Below are positions 34,848 to 43,811 of a DNA stretch of 64,000 nucleotides, piece by piece. A program made the position numbers and the translations under genes. Numbering within the stretch: position 1 is the stretch's first letter; every line of letters begins with the position of its first letter. The notes beneath the pieces are model-generated. The model searched no databases, was not told the DNA's origin, and saw only the letters and a program-made list of their open reading frames with translations. Source of the DNA: Christensenella tenuis (GTDB taxonomy: Bacteria > Bacillota > Clostridia > Christensenellales > Christensenellaceae); assembly GCF_014287795.1 (NCBI RefSeq), contig NZ_JACOON010000004.1:124001-188000 (forward strand). The letters run 5' to 3'.

Positions 34848-35603
34848 CTACTCCGCCTCCGGCAGGACCTCATTGATGCATGAAAGCGTGTTCAGCGTCC
34901 GTGGGAAACCCATATACGGCAGGCAGTGCGTGATGGCCGAAATCAGGATTTCCTTCCCGTTTCCGATGTTTGCGTTCCCCCGCACATGCGCCCTCACCTG
35001 GTTTTCACACCCCCCGAGCGCGCTTACGATACACAGGGTAAGCAGTTCGCGCGTTTTGAGGTCAAGGCCGCCTCGGGTATAAAAATCCCCAAAGCAGAAT
35101 GCGGAAAGGTATTCCTGGATGTGTTTCTGGTTTTCCGGCGCGGCGGCATGGTTTTCACGGATCACATTTCCAAAAATCTGCGTCTGCACGTCCAGCCCTC
35201 TTTCAAAGCGCGTGTCTTCATCCACCGTACCCTGCGGGGCGGCAGGCAGGGCAACGCCCCGCTCGCGGAACGCCGCATTCATTTCCCCAAGCGCGTTCAG
35301 TGTTTTAGGGAACCCGATATACGGCGCGCACTGGTAGACTGCTTCCCGGATACCCGCCGGGTCCGCGCCCGCACTGAGCGCCGCGCCCGTATGCGCCCGC
35401 AGCTGCGGCAGCGTCCCGTTTACCGTCAGCACCGCCAGCGTAATCAATTCCCGGGTTTGGTCGTCGAGGCTTCCGTAGTGGAATACGTCGCCAAAGACGA
35501 ACCGGTCCAGTATCTGCTGGAACTCCGGATCCGTATCTTCCACGCCGCGGCCCGGGCCGAATAATTGTTCTTTCTTTTGTTTGCTTTTTCCTATGCGGTC
35601 CAT
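34848..35603 (-). CDS. Carboxymuconolactone decarboxylase-family protein, two CMD domains
   Basis: 251 residues containing two AhpD-like CMD repeats: DDQTRELITLAVLTV...LRAHTGAAL and DLKTRELLTLCIVSALGG...VRAHVRGN. In the first repeat the usual redox Cys pair is absent; the second has a single Cys (LGGCENQ), so peroxidase activity of the AhpD kind is uncertain. It is the last gene of a redox operon that begins with an iron-dependent alcohol dehydrogenase. ATG at 35603 overlaps the region just after the flavodoxin stop. Confidence 0.88.
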   Translation of the reverse strand: MDRIGKSKQKKEQLFGPGRGVEDTDPEFQQILDRFVFGDVFHYGSLDDQTRELITLAVLTVNGTLPQLRAHTGAALSAGADPAGIREAVYQCAPYIGFPKTLNALGEMNAAFRERGVALPAAPQGTVDEDTRFERGLDVQTQIFGNVIRENHAAAPENQKHIQEYLSAFCFGDFYTRGGLDLKTRELLTLCIVSALGGCENQVRAHVRGNANIGNGKEILISAITHCLPYMGFPRTLNTLSCINEVLPEAE

Positions 35604-35607
35604 CGTT

Positions 35608-36093
35608 TCACCCCTGTTCCTTAAGGCCGATTCCCCGCAGCCATGCGTCCACTTCGTCACGCGCGCGAAGGCCGCTGTTTCCATAGGCGGCAAAGCCGTC
35701 CAGAACCTTGCTGCCCGGGCAGAGGGCCTGCGTATCGCGCGCCAGCTCGGCCATTCCTCCGCCGCCGTGCGTGCAGAACGGCACGACGGTCTTGCCCGTA
35801 AGGTCGCAGCGTTCGAGGAACGACGCGACCGGCGGCGCAATCGTACTCCACCAGTTCGGCGAGCCGACAAACACAACGTCGTAAGACCCCACGTCTGCGG
35901 TTTCCCTGATTTCCGGACGGAAACCGGCGCGTATCTCTTCTTTCGCCTGGTCTACCACCGCCTGATAGGCGGAAGGATACGGCTCCACCGGCTTAATCTC
36001 AAGCAGGGTTCCTCCCGTTTCCGTACGGATCAGCTCCGCAAGCCCTTTCGTATTCCCTGAGTGGGAATAATATGCGATCAGCAGTTTCTTCAT
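35608..36093 (-). CDS. Flavodoxin
   Basis: 161 residues. The FMN phosphate loop SHSGNTKGLAEL opens the fold and the isoalloxazine loops are GSPNWWSTIAPP and CTHGGGGMAEL. It is a single-domain electron carrier or quinone-type reductase of the flavodoxin_4 group. It overlaps the tautomerase gene by ATGA, placing it in the middle of the redox operon. Confidence 0.92.
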   Translation of the reverse strand: MKKLLIAYYSHSGNTKGLAELIRTETGGTLLEIKPVEPYPSAYQAVVDQAKEEIRAGFRPEIRETADVGSYDVVFVGSPNWWSTIAPPVASFLERCDLTGKTVVPFCTHGGGGMAELARDTQALCPGSKVLDGFAAYGNSGLRARDEVDAWLRGIGLKEQG

Positions 36094-36338
36094 ACCTGTT
36101 TTCCTCCTTTTGCACCATCCGCGTTTTTCGGCGCGCCCGGCTCCACAAACACCGTTCCGGCGGGAATCCGCCGCATCGCCTCTTCCCAGCGTTCCGGTTC
36201 AATGTCTTCCACCGATACGGAAACATATTCCGGCCCGATGCCAAGCTCTTTTGAAACCGTCTCCCGCACGGCCAGGGCCAGGTTTGTTTTTGCGGCCGCG
36301 TCCCGCCCCGGAAACATTGCGACTGTGATATGCGGCAT
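36090..36338 (-). CDS. 4-oxalocrotonate tautomerase-family protein
   Basis: 82 residues starting MPHITVAMFPGRD, so the catalytic Pro becomes the N-terminus once Met is removed. The length and beta-alpha-beta pattern fit the tautomerase superfamily, but the C-terminal extension (GAPKNADGAKGG) is longer than in the classical 62-residue enzyme. The substrate is unknown. It abuts the cupin gene and overlaps flavodoxin by four bases. Confidence 0.9.
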   Translation of the reverse strand: MPHITVAMFPGRDAAAKTNLALAVRETVSKELGIGPEYVSVSVEDIEPERWEEAMRRIPAGTVFVEPGAPKNADGAKGGKQV

Positions 36339-36767
36339 TTACTTTCCCTTCCATTCCAATTTTTCGTATTCTTCGTCCGTCACCGACTCCAGCCATTGCG
36401 CCGGACCCATGCTGCTGTTGGTTTCGACGGAAAGATGTACAAACCAGCTATCCTTCGCCGCACCGTGCCAATGCTTCATGTCCGGCGGGATCTTCACCAC
36501 GTCTCCGGGGCCAAGCGGGCGCGCGGGCCGGCCTTCTTCCTGATACCAGCCCCGCCCGCCGGTCACGAGCAATATTTGGCCGCCCGGATGCCTGTGCCAG
36601 TTGTTGCGGCAGCCCGGTTCAAAGGTCACGTTGCCAATCGGGCAATGGAATTCATCGCCGCCTGCGGCAAGCATCTCAAGATAGGCCTGCCCCGTAAAAT
36701 TCTTGCTGAATTCCCCGGGCAGCTTGCCGCCCCGGGGAAAAATCACACTATTTGAAAGGTCATCCAT
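36339..36767 (-). CDS. Cupin-domain protein
   Basis: 142 residues. Cupin motif 1 reads PGCRNNWHRHPGGQILLVTGG and motif 2 PGDVVKIPPDMKHWHGA, giving the metal ligands His-His and His. Such cupins commonly sit beside CMD-family genes, as here. The reaction is unassigned. It ends one base before the tautomerase start, and the iron alcohol dehydrogenase gene is 18 bp upstream. Confidence 0.92.
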   Translation of the reverse strand: MDDLSNSVIFPRGGKLPGEFSKNFTGQAYLEMLAAGGDEFHCPIGNVTFEPGCRNNWHRHPGGQILLVTGGRGWYQEEGRPARPLGPGDVVKIPPDMKHWHGAAKDSWFVHLSVETNSSMGPAQWLESVTDEEYEKLEWKGK

Positions 36768-36785
36768 GTTTTATCCCTCCATTTT

Positions 36786-37958
36786 TTACCGGTACGCCTT
36801 TTGATAGATTGCCGTACAATCCTCATGTGAAAGCTCGCACGGATCGGCGGTAAACAGGCCGCCCATGGTGGCCCGGGCATTTTCGGCAAGCGCTCCAAGT
36901 TCCTCCCGCGTGATCCCATAGTCCGACATCTTAAGATCCGCGACCCCGCAGTCCTGCTGCAGTTTCGTAAGCGCCGCAAGGAAATCCTCCGGCCCGCGCG
37001 CAGTTTCCATGCCCATCGCTCTCGCCATACGGATGAAACGGTCTTCGCAAACATTCTTTTCAATAAAATATTCGTAATATGCGCGGGAAAGCATAATGAG
37101 GCCCGCCCCGTGCGGAAGCTCCTGGTGGAAGGCGCTCATGGCCTGCTCCATGGAATGCTCGCTCGTGCAGCACGAAAGGCTCATCACATACCCGGAGAGG
37201 GTGTTGCCGAACGCCACCTGCCCGCGCGCCTCAAGGTCTTCCCCATTCTTCACGGCGGCCGGCAGGTATTTGGCAATCGCTTCGATCGCCGTCAGCGCCA
37301 CCATGTCGCTCATGGGGTTCGCCGCTTTGGAAATATAGCATTCCGTGCTGTGGAACAGCGCGTCAAACCCCTGGTATGCGGTGAATTCCGGCGGTACGGT
37401 GGTCATCAGCTCCGGATCGACGACCGCAAGCACGGGAAACAGGCTGTCCATACCGCCGCAGCCGATCTTTTCGTGGGTGTCCGGGTTCGTCACCACGCCC
37501 CCCGCGTCCACCTCCGAGCCGGTTCCCGCCGTGGTGGTGATGCAAACGACGGGCAGCGGCCTGTTTTCAAGCGGTTTGTTTTTTCCCGTCGCGCCCGCCA
37601 CGTAATCCCACAGGTCGCCGGGGTTTGGGGCCATCATGGCCATGACTTTGGCCGCGTCCATCACGCTGCCGCCCCCAAGCGCCACCACAAAATCACAGCC
37701 GTTTTCCCGCGCGAACGCCGCGCCTTCCATCACCGTATCTTTAAGCGGGTTGGCCTGCACCTTGCCGAACACCACAGTCTGTACCCCTGCGAGGTGCAGC
37801 TGTTCTTCCGTACGTGCAAGCGCGCCGTTTGCGCGCGCCGAGTTGCCGTTTGAAATAACGACCATGGCTTTCCTGCCCGGCATTTCCTGGATATTGAGGT
37901 TATTCAGCTCTCCTGGGCCAAACAGTGTCCTTGTCGGTAAATACATGTGGTAATTCAT
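36786..37958 (-). CDS. Iron-containing alcohol dehydrogenase
   Basis: 390 residues of the group III (FeADH) family. ALGGGSVMDAAKVMA binds NAD(P), TTAGTGSEVDAGGVVT follows, and the metal ligands are in FDALFHSTECY, EHSMEQAM and LPHGAGL. It reduces or oxidises a short alcohol/aldehyde; the exact substrate is not deducible. It heads the five-gene operon with cupin, tautomerase, flavodoxin and CMD genes, behind a MerR-type promoter. Confidence 0.93.
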   Translation of the reverse strand: MNYHMYLPTRTLFGPGELNNLNIQEMPGRKAMVVISNGNSARANGALARTEEQLHLAGVQTVVFGKVQANPLKDTVMEGAAFARENGCDFVVALGGGSVMDAAKVMAMMAPNPGDLWDYVAGATGKNKPLENRPLPVVCITTTAGTGSEVDAGGVVTNPDTHEKIGCGGMDSLFPVLAVVDPELMTTVPPEFTAYQGFDALFHSTECYISKAANPMSDMVALTAIEAIAKYLPAAVKNGEDLEARGQVAFGNTLSGYVMSLSCCTSEHSMEQAMSAFHQELPHGAGLIMLSRAYYEYFIEKNVCEDRFIRMARAMGMETARGPEDFLAALTKLQQDCGVADLKMSDYGITREELGALAENARATMGGLFTADPCELSHEDCTAIYQKAYR

Positions 37959-38004
37959 ATCGTTTTCCTCCCTGTTCTTCCATATTTCTTCTGTCTTTAT
38001 TAAA

Positions 38005-38035
38005 ACTCTACTCCTTGGAGTGAACTCTAAGTCAA
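38005..38035 (-). promoter_or_regulatory. MerR-type promoter (19-bp spacer) of the redox operon
   Basis: Minus-strand TTGACT (38030-38035) and TAGAGT (38005-38010) have the long 19-bp spacer typical of MerR-activated promoters. The spacer contains the near-perfect dyad CTTAGAGT-TC-ACTCCAAG (38014-38031). This resembles operators of aldehyde- or thiol-responsive MerR proteins such as AdhR/NmlR. No merR gene is present in the window. Confidence 0.78.
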
Positions 38036-38083
38036 GCTCCTCTTTTTCTTGTTTACAAATTGTTCATATCCACCCTGTCCGTC

Positions 38084-38116
38084 AAAAATACCCCTTATCC
38101 ACAGGATAAGGGGTAT
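38084..38116 (-). terminator. Terminator of the zinc alcohol dehydrogenase gene
   Basis: ATACCCCTTATCC and GGATAAGGGGTAT form a perfect 13-bp stem with a three-base loop, followed on the minus strand by TTTTT. Confidence 0.88.
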
Positions 38117-38177
38117 GCCTTATAATGTCTAATACCTATATTCTATTATTTTTCATGCTTAAAAAGCATTTCTTTCC

Positions 38178-39230
38178 TTACGGCTCCAGCGCAACCTTCA
38201 CCACGCCGTCCGCCTGGCTTTCAAAAAGCGCATAAGCCTCCATCGCACGGTCCAGTGAAAAACGGTGCGTGACCAGCGGCGTGGTATCGAGTTTTCCCTG
38301 CCGGATCAGCTCCAGGATTTTTCCGCAGGAATTGGCATCCACACCGCCCGTCTTAAAGGTCAGGTTCTTGCCGTACATGTCGGGCAAGGGAAGGACTTGC
38401 GGTGTTTCATACATGGCGATTACGCATACCGTCCCGTTCGGGCGCGCTGCTTTCCATGCGGCCTCAAAAGTGCCCGCGCCGCCCGCCACTTCAAACACCA
38501 CGTCTGCGCCCCGCCCCTGGGTAAAGCTGCGCGCCGCAGCGACGGGGTCTTCCCGCGCGGGATTCACCGTAACGTCCGCGATTCCCATACGCCGCGCGAG
38601 CGAAAGCCGTCCCTCGGAAAGATCCGCGGCAATGATGCGCGCCGGGCGGCAGAGCCGCGCGCAGGCCATGGTGCACAGGCCCGTTGGGCCCGCGCCGAGC
38701 ACCAACACCGTGTCTCCTTCTTTGATCCCGCCGATCCCGGCGCCCCAATAGCCGGTGGCAAGGATATCCCCTGTAAAAAGCGCCTGTTCGTCCGTTACCC
38801 CAGCGGGGATCACGTCAAGCCCATGGTCGGCAAACGGCACGCGGACATACTCCGCCTGTCCGCCGTCAATCCTGCACCCAAGCGCCCAGCCGCCATATTC
38901 GTGCGTACAGTTGTTGACGAACCCGCGGCGGCAAAAATAGCATTCGCCGCAAAAGGTCTCCACGTTGACCGCCACCCGGTCCCCCACGCGGACCTTTCGC
39001 ACGCCGTCCCCGGTTTGCTCCACCACGCCCACCATTTCATGCCCCACGATAACTCCTGGCTTTGCACGGGGGACGCTGCCGTGCTTTATATGCAGGTCGC
39101 TCGAGCAGATGGAAGCCAGCGTCACCCGGACGACCGCATCCGTGGGCGCATGCAGCGCCGGTACGGGCCGTTCTTTAAGCGCAAATCTTCCTTTTTCCTC
39201 AAAAACAACCGCTTTCATCGTTTGATCCAT
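38178..39230 (-). CDS. Zinc-dependent alcohol dehydrogenase (MDR family)
   Basis: 350 residues. ICSSDLHI and GHEMVG supply catalytic zinc ligands, the four-Cys structural zinc site is CGECYFCRRGFVNNCTHE, and GAGPTGLC binds NAD(P). It belongs to the medium-chain dehydrogenases that act on alcohols, polyols or formaldehyde; substrate unassigned. ATG at 39230 has AAGGAG nine bases upstream; an internal ATG at 39218 is also possible. It is a single-gene unit ended by a strong terminator. Confidence 0.92.
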   Translation of the reverse strand: MDQTMKAVVFEEKGRFALKERPVPALHAPTDAVVRVTLASICSSDLHIKHGSVPRAKPGVIVGHEMVGVVEQTGDGVRKVRVGDRVAVNVETFCGECYFCRRGFVNNCTHEYGGWALGCRIDGGQAEYVRVPFADHGLDVIPAGVTDEQALFTGDILATGYWGAGIGGIKEGDTVLVLGAGPTGLCTMACARLCRPARIIAADLSEGRLSLARRMGIADVTVNPAREDPVAAARSFTQGRGADVVFEVAGGAGTFEAAWKAARPNGTVCVIAMYETPQVLPLPDMYGKNLTFKTGGVDANSCGKILELIRQGKLDTTPLVTHRFSLDRAMEAYALFESQADGVVKVALEP

Positions 39231-39376
39231 TTTAGCGCGCTCCTTGTATGTTTTCCCTTTATTATACATTATACCGGATGCGGAACGCTTTGTCATTCCG
39301 TCCGGCGCGCCCTGTTTAAAGAAGGAAATTTCTGTTTATAGCCAATACGAAACAAAAATCCGGCAAACGCCATGTT

Positions 39377-40798
39377 TTGGCGCCTGCCTTTTTCGCCCAG
39401 GAGGGAAGTCTTATCAAAAAAGCAAAAGCATTCTTCGGATCCATCGCCGGATCGTCCGCCTTTTTATTGAACAGCTCCCTGATCGCCATTCCCTACCTGC
39501 TGTTCCTTCAGTTGGTGGACGGAACCAGCCTCGCAACGGTTCTGCCCCTCGTGATCTTTTACACGTTGCGCATGACGGGTATATTTTTGCTGCGCAGTAT
39601 CCGCGCGGGCGCGGACAGCTATTTTATGATGATGTTTTCGCTGGTCCTTGGAGCCGCCGGCGCGCTCTGCGGCGTGCTGGGCGTTTTCTATTTCCCGTTT
39701 TTCACGCCCTCCGCAATCCTCCTTGGGCTTAGTACGGCCTTCATCCAGCCCGCTTTCACTACCCTGCATTTCCAGCGGCAGGAACAAACCCAAACGTCTG
39801 GAGCGGGCAAGCCAAAGAAAAATTTTGCGCCCCTCGCATTCGTCGCCGTGTTCCTGCTTGCCCTGATGGCCCTGCCCTCCCCCATACGGACGGGCGGCGT
39901 GATGCTGCTTTACCTTGCCCTTTTCCTGCTCGCCCTCTATTCCGCCTCCCGCGACCCGGCGCACACCTTGCGTTTCGTCCGCCTGAAAAACGTGACCGTA
40001 TCCCCGCGGTACGCGGCCGTTTTCCTTATATTTTTCGTTTTGCTGATCGTACTGCGCATCGCGCGCCTGACCTTTGACGCGCAGGAACTGGACGTCGTTA
40101 CCATTTGGTTCGCCGTCGCCTTCCTTATCGCCATGCTCCTTGTTTGGCTGCGCAGGAAACAGGCCCGGCTGCCCCTATGGCTCAACCTTCTTTCCCTCGC
40201 CAACGGTATGTGCGGGAATTTCCTCTTTATTTTCGGTTCCTTTTATGTCGGCGCTGTTTACGGGATTGGCGAAGCGGCCGCCTACGTATACGTCCCATTC
40301 GTCCTTGGTATGGGCTGTTCGATGGCGTTTGCCTCAAAACTGTGGAAACTAGCGGGAGGTGTATCTCCCTTTACGGTACAGGCAATCGGCGCATGCGCGA
40401 GCCTCGTCCTGCTGATGACGCCCTTTTATTTCCCGGCCGGCGTCTTCCTCGTCAGCTTTTTCTTCAGCGGCACAAGTTCCCTGCTCAACCGGGAGTATTA
40501 CCATACGCAGTCCATTCCCACAGACAGGCGGCTCGTCAGTAAATTTACCATGCAGGATATCGGCAGCATCACCTACCAGTTCATCATTGCCGCCTTCCTT
40601 CTCGCCCTTTTCAGCTTTTACCGGCTACCCGCGGCGGCGTTTTTCACGATGACGGAACAAGTGTCCCACCCGGAAACGCTGGTCCATGCGGTGCAGATTG
40701 TCAGGTTTTGGGGCTGCCTGATCCTTGCCGCGCTCTATGCCGGAGTTCTTGCCGCGCGGAAAAAAGGCGCGGTAAAAAAAGCACCTTCGGCGGAATAG
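39377..40798 (+). CDS. Polytopic membrane protein, MFS-like
   Basis: Up to 473 residues with about 12 hydrophobic helices and basic inner loops (RRKQARLP, RDPAHTLRFVR), similar in outline to a major facilitator but without a recognisable motif A. The only canonical in-frame start near the 5' end is TTG at 39377, with no ribosome site. A strong AGGAGGG lies at 39399-39405, seven bases before an in-frame ATC at 39413, which would give SLIKKAKAFF minus the first residues. The true start is therefore unresolved. Confidence 0.65.
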   Translation: MAPAFFAQEGSLIKKAKAFFGSIAGSSAFLLNSSLIAIPYLLFLQLVDGTSLATVLPLVIFYTLRMTGIFLLRSIRAGADSYFMMMFSLVLGAAGALCGVLGVFYFPFFTPSAILLGLSTAFIQPAFTTLHFQRQEQTQTSGAGKPKKNFAPLAFVAVFLLALMALPSPIRTGGVMLLYLALFLLALYSASRDPAHTLRFVRLKNVTVSPRYAAVFLIFFVLLIVLRIARLTFDAQELDVVTIWFAVAFLIAMLLVWLRRKQARLPLWLNLLSLANGMCGNFLFIFGSFYVGAVYGIGEAAAYVYVPFVLGMGCSMAFASKLWKLAGGVSPFTVQAIGACASLVLLMTPFYFPAGVFLVSFFFSGTSSLLNREYYHTQSIPTDRRLVSKFTMQDIGSITYQFIIAAFLLALFSFYRLPAAAFFTMTEQVSHPETLVHAVQIVRFWGCLILAALYAGVLAARKKGAVKKAPSAE

Positions 40799-40871
40799 GC
40801 TTTCGCCAGCAGGCCCAGCCGCACATTCCTACTGCATTTGAAAGCCCATTCCGAAATTTCAAAACTTTATG

Positions 40872-40892
40872 GCGGGCAAGGCCCGCTTTTTA
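40872..40892 (+). terminator. Terminator after the MFS-like gene
   Basis: GCGGGC-AAG-GCCCGC followed by TTTTTATTT. The 275 bp from here to 41168 hold no gene. Confidence 0.8.
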
Positions 40893-41167
40893 TTTACCTT
40901 CCATTTACACCGCGTTGGACTTTTGTTTGAGCCGGACAGGCCTGCACCCTCGGGCATTCGCCGACGCCCGCCGCGTTCGACGCCCTGTTCCGCTTTATTC
41001 GCCTGTACCGTTTACCATTACAGCGGCATGGCCGGATAAAGTGGGGAGAAGGCCCTTTCCCGGCGCTTTGCGGCACAGTTTCATTGTTCCTGAAAGCAGA
41101 AAAATTTTTTCAACCGCCTCATTGCATCCCTGCCGGAAACAGGTTATGCTTGGGGCAGGAGGTGCGT

Positions 41168-41650
41168 ATGATGGCAAATGAGGAAAAAAAGGACTTTAAC
41201 GCGATGCTGCACAAAGATACCGGGATGCCGAAAATACAGGTTGTAACAGACGAGGCCACGGTTCAAAAATATGGCGGGGAAAAAATGTTTTTTGCTCCCC
41301 CCTTCGCGTATGATGAGGTGATGAAAACCGTTCCTTATGGAAAGGTGCTTACCATCGGCGCGATCCGCGACTATTTCGCCAAACAAAATCATGCCGATTT
41401 CACCGACCCGGTCACAGCCGGTATCTTTGTTTCGATCGCCGCGTGGGCAAGCGCCCAGCGGAAGGATAATGAAACGCCCTACTGGCGGACCTTGAAAGCC
41501 AACGGGGAGCTCAATCCCAAATATCCCGGCGGTGTTGCGGCGCAAAAGGAGAAGCTGGAAGCGGAGGGCCACACGGTTATCCGCCGGGGCCGGACGAATT
41601 TCCGGTATTATGTAAAGGAATACGAGAAGGCGCTTTTCCGTCTGGAATAA
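41168..41650 (+). CDS. MGMT/alkyltransferase-like DNA-binding protein without active-site Cys
   Basis: 160 residues. VPYGKVLTIGAIRDYFA and ETPYWRTLKANGELN followed by GGVAAQKEKLEAEGH match the DNA-binding domain of O6-alkylguanine transferases. The PCHR active-site Cys is not present; the equivalent region reads TPYWRT, as in alkyltransferase-like (ATL) proteins that recognise but do not repair alkylated bases. ATG 41168 or 41171 follows AGGAGGT. It stands alone. ATL-type function is inferred. Confidence 0.82.
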   Translation: MMANEEKKDFNAMLHKDTGMPKIQVVTDEATVQKYGGEKMFFAPPFAYDEVMKTVPYGKVLTIGAIRDYFAKQNHADFTDPVTAGIFVSIAAWASAQRKDNETPYWRTLKANGELNPKYPGGVAAQKEKLEAEGHTVIRRGRTNFRYYVKEYEKALFRLE

Positions 41651-41701
41651 GAAAGCGCATAGCTACACGGTCCGCGAAACACACTTGTACAAATAAAATA
41701 T

Positions 41702-41737
41702 CCCTTCCGGCGGTTGCCGCCGAAAGGGGTATTTTTG
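41702..41737. terminator. Bidirectional terminator between MGMT-like and Fur-family genes
   Basis: CCCTT-CGGCGG and CCGCCG-AAGGG pair with a TTG loop and one mismatch, followed by TTTTT on the plus strand and a T-rich tail on the minus strand. Confidence 0.85.
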
Positions 41738-41744
41738 TGCGCCC

Positions 41745-42158
41745 TTATTCGCGGGGGGCGCCCCGCTCTTTTTCGTCCTTCTTCGCGCAGTCCGGGCATA
41801 ACCCTTCGAACAGAACGCTGTGCGTATGCACCGTGTAACCAGCCTGTGCCCCAACCTCCCGGTCCCATTCCGTTTGGTATGGCAGGGCGGCGTCGGTTAT
41901 TTTGCCGCAGCCCACACACATCAAATGGTAATGCGGTTCTGTCCGCAGGTCAAAGCGGTCCATTCCCGGCGTTTCCACCCGGCTGATCTTTCCGTTTGCC
42001 GCCAAAAGGTTCAAGTTGCGGTACACGGTTCCCCGGCTGATCTTATCGTCCCGCAGGCGAACATCAAGGTAAATCCGGTCCGCGCTTGGGTGGTCGGTAT
42101 GGTTCCGTACGGCTTCCAATACCAGCCGCCGCTGGCGGGAATTGCGCTGTTGCTTCAT
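41745..42158 (-). CDS. Fur-family regulator, PerR-like
   Basis: 137 residues. The winged helix carries DKISRGTVYRNLNLL, and the metal region reads DRFDLRTEPHYHLMC, where the Asp position and HYH are typical of PerR peroxide sensors. Two CxxC pairs (CVGCGK and CPDC) bind structural zinc. It is 33 bp downstream of and co-oriented with the catalase gene, which PerR represses in many Bacillota. ATG at 42158 has AGGAG nine bases upstream. Confidence 0.88.
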   Translation of the reverse strand: MKQQRNSRQRRLVLEAVRNHTDHPSADRIYLDVRLRDDKISRGTVYRNLNLLAANGKISRVETPGMDRFDLRTEPHYHLMCVGCGKITDAALPYQTEWDREVGAQAGYTVHTHSVLFEGLCPDCAKKDEKERGAPRE

Positions 42159-42191
42159 AGATTGTCACTCCTGCATCGGTCCCTTTCGTCT

Positions 42192-43718
42192 TTACACCGT
42201 ATCCGGCAGTGTCGCCTCGATCAGGCCGTCATTGTCAAGCTTGGATAGTTCTTTTACCCGGTCGGGGTCAAGGCCCAGCGCCTTTGTCATCCGTTCGCCG
42301 TATTCCTTGTCGGCAAGGTAGCAGTGCGCCGCGTGGCGGTATTTGATGTTCTCCGTAACGGGCGCTATATCGGCGGCGGTATTTTCGATCAACAATTGTT
42401 TTTTGTCCTCTGTCATCACGCGCCACAGGTCGCCGCCCGCCCGGAAGCAATCGTCGGTTGGGTCGTCTTTGGGATCATACCGCCACATTGCTCCTTCGAG
42501 GTCGAGCGGCGGCTCCGCTACTTCGGGCTGGGCCGTCCAATATCCGGCGCTATTCGGCGTATATGCGGGCGCAGCGCCGTAATTGCCATCCACACGCATC
42601 GCGCCATCGCGGTGGTATTCGTTCACCTCCACCTTCGCGCGGTTGATTGGAATCAGGTTGTGGTTGACGCCCAAACGGTAACGCTGCGCATCGCCATAGG
42701 CGAACAGGCGGCCCTGCAAAAACTTGTCGGGCGAGAATCCAATCCCCGGGACGACGTGGGCCGGAGCGAACGCGGCCTGCTCTACTTCCGCAAAATAGTT
42801 TTCCGGGTTGCGGTTGAGTTCCAGTTCCCCGACCTCGATCAGCGGATATTCCGCATGCCGCCAAATCTTGGTGATGTCGAACGGATTCTCGTAATGGTTC
42901 TTCGCCTGTTCCTCCGTCATGATCTGCACATACATCGTCCATTTCGGGTAATCCCCGTTTTCAATTGCGTTGAAAAGGTCTGCGCCGTGGTGTTCGCGGT
43001 CCATGCCGTTGATCCGTGCCGCCTCTTCATTGGAAAGGTTTTTGATTCCCTGCTGGGTCTTGAAATGGAACTTGCACCACACCCGCTCGTTTTTTTCGTT
43101 ATAAAGGCTGAACGTATGTTCTCCGAAAAAGTGCATGTTGCGGAAAGAAGCCGGAATGCCGCGGTCGCTCATTACCACCGTAACCTGGTGGAAACACTCC
43201 GGCAGCAGCGTCCAGAAATCCCAGTTGTTCTGCGGGCTGCGCCTGCCCGTCCTGGGGTCGCGCTTCACAGCGCGGTTGAGGTCGGAAAAATTGTGCACGT
43301 CGCGGATAAAGAAAGTCGGCGTATTATTGCCCACAAGGTCCCAATTTCCTTCCTCCGTATAAAATTTGACCGCCACGCCGCGGATATCCCGCTCGCAATC
43401 CGCCGCGCCGCGTTCCCCGGCCACCGTTGAAAAACGGATAAACACATCCGTCTGCGCGCCCGGCTGCAATACCTTTGCCTTCGTGTACTTTGAAATATCG
43501 TGCGTCACGGTAAACTTGCCGTGCGCCCCCCATCCTTTGGCGTGCATCCGCCGTTCCGGGATCACCTCGCGGTTAAAGTGCGCCATTTTTTCCATCAGCC
43601 ACACGTCCTGCATCATCACAGGCCCGCGCGGGCCCGCCGTGATGGAATTCTCATTATCCGGCACCGGCGCTCCCACTTCATTCGTTAATTTCTTCCTGTC
43701 TTTGCCTTGTTCTTTCAT
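42192..43718 (-). CDS. Heme catalase
   Basis: 508 residues, clade 3-like length. The catalytic His is in RRMHAKGWGAHGKF, the Asn in GNNTPTFFIRDV, and the heme-binding Tyr in RLFAYGDAQRYRLG. It converts hydrogen peroxide to water and oxygen in the cytoplasm. Its partner regulator is the Fur/PerR-like gene 33 bp downstream. Catalase in an otherwise anaerobic gene set suggests exposure to oxygen bursts. Confidence 0.96.
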   Translation of the reverse strand: MKEQGKDRKKLTNEVGAPVPDNENSITAGPRGPVMMQDVWLMEKMAHFNREVIPERRMHAKGWGAHGKFTVTHDISKYTKAKVLQPGAQTDVFIRFSTVAGERGAADCERDIRGVAVKFYTEEGNWDLVGNNTPTFFIRDVHNFSDLNRAVKRDPRTGRRSPQNNWDFWTLLPECFHQVTVVMSDRGIPASFRNMHFFGEHTFSLYNEKNERVWCKFHFKTQQGIKNLSNEEAARINGMDREHHGADLFNAIENGDYPKWTMYVQIMTEEQAKNHYENPFDITKIWRHAEYPLIEVGELELNRNPENYFAEVEQAAFAPAHVVPGIGFSPDKFLQGRLFAYGDAQRYRLGVNHNLIPINRAKVEVNEYHRDGAMRVDGNYGAAPAYTPNSAGYWTAQPEVAEPPLDLEGAMWRYDPKDDPTDDCFRAGGDLWRVMTEDKKQLLIENTAADIAPVTENIKYRHAAHCYLADKEYGERMTKALGLDPDRVKELSKLDNDGLIEATLPDTV

Positions 43719-43811
43719 AGTCCTGTTCTCCTTTTCTTGGCTAAATCAAACCCTTTTTTCTATCTTGTATTTTATAAAAAGGCACAGCGTTGGCGCCTTT
43801 CCTGCAACAGC

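Noticed and set aside
42324..43430. 368-codon open frame opposite catalase
   Set aside because: A GC-rich antisense shadow; catalase on the other strand has all catalytic motifs.
43719..43800. PerR box before the catalase gene
   Set aside because: An AT-rich TTTTATAAAATACAAG stretch is present but matches the PerR consensus too poorly to claim.
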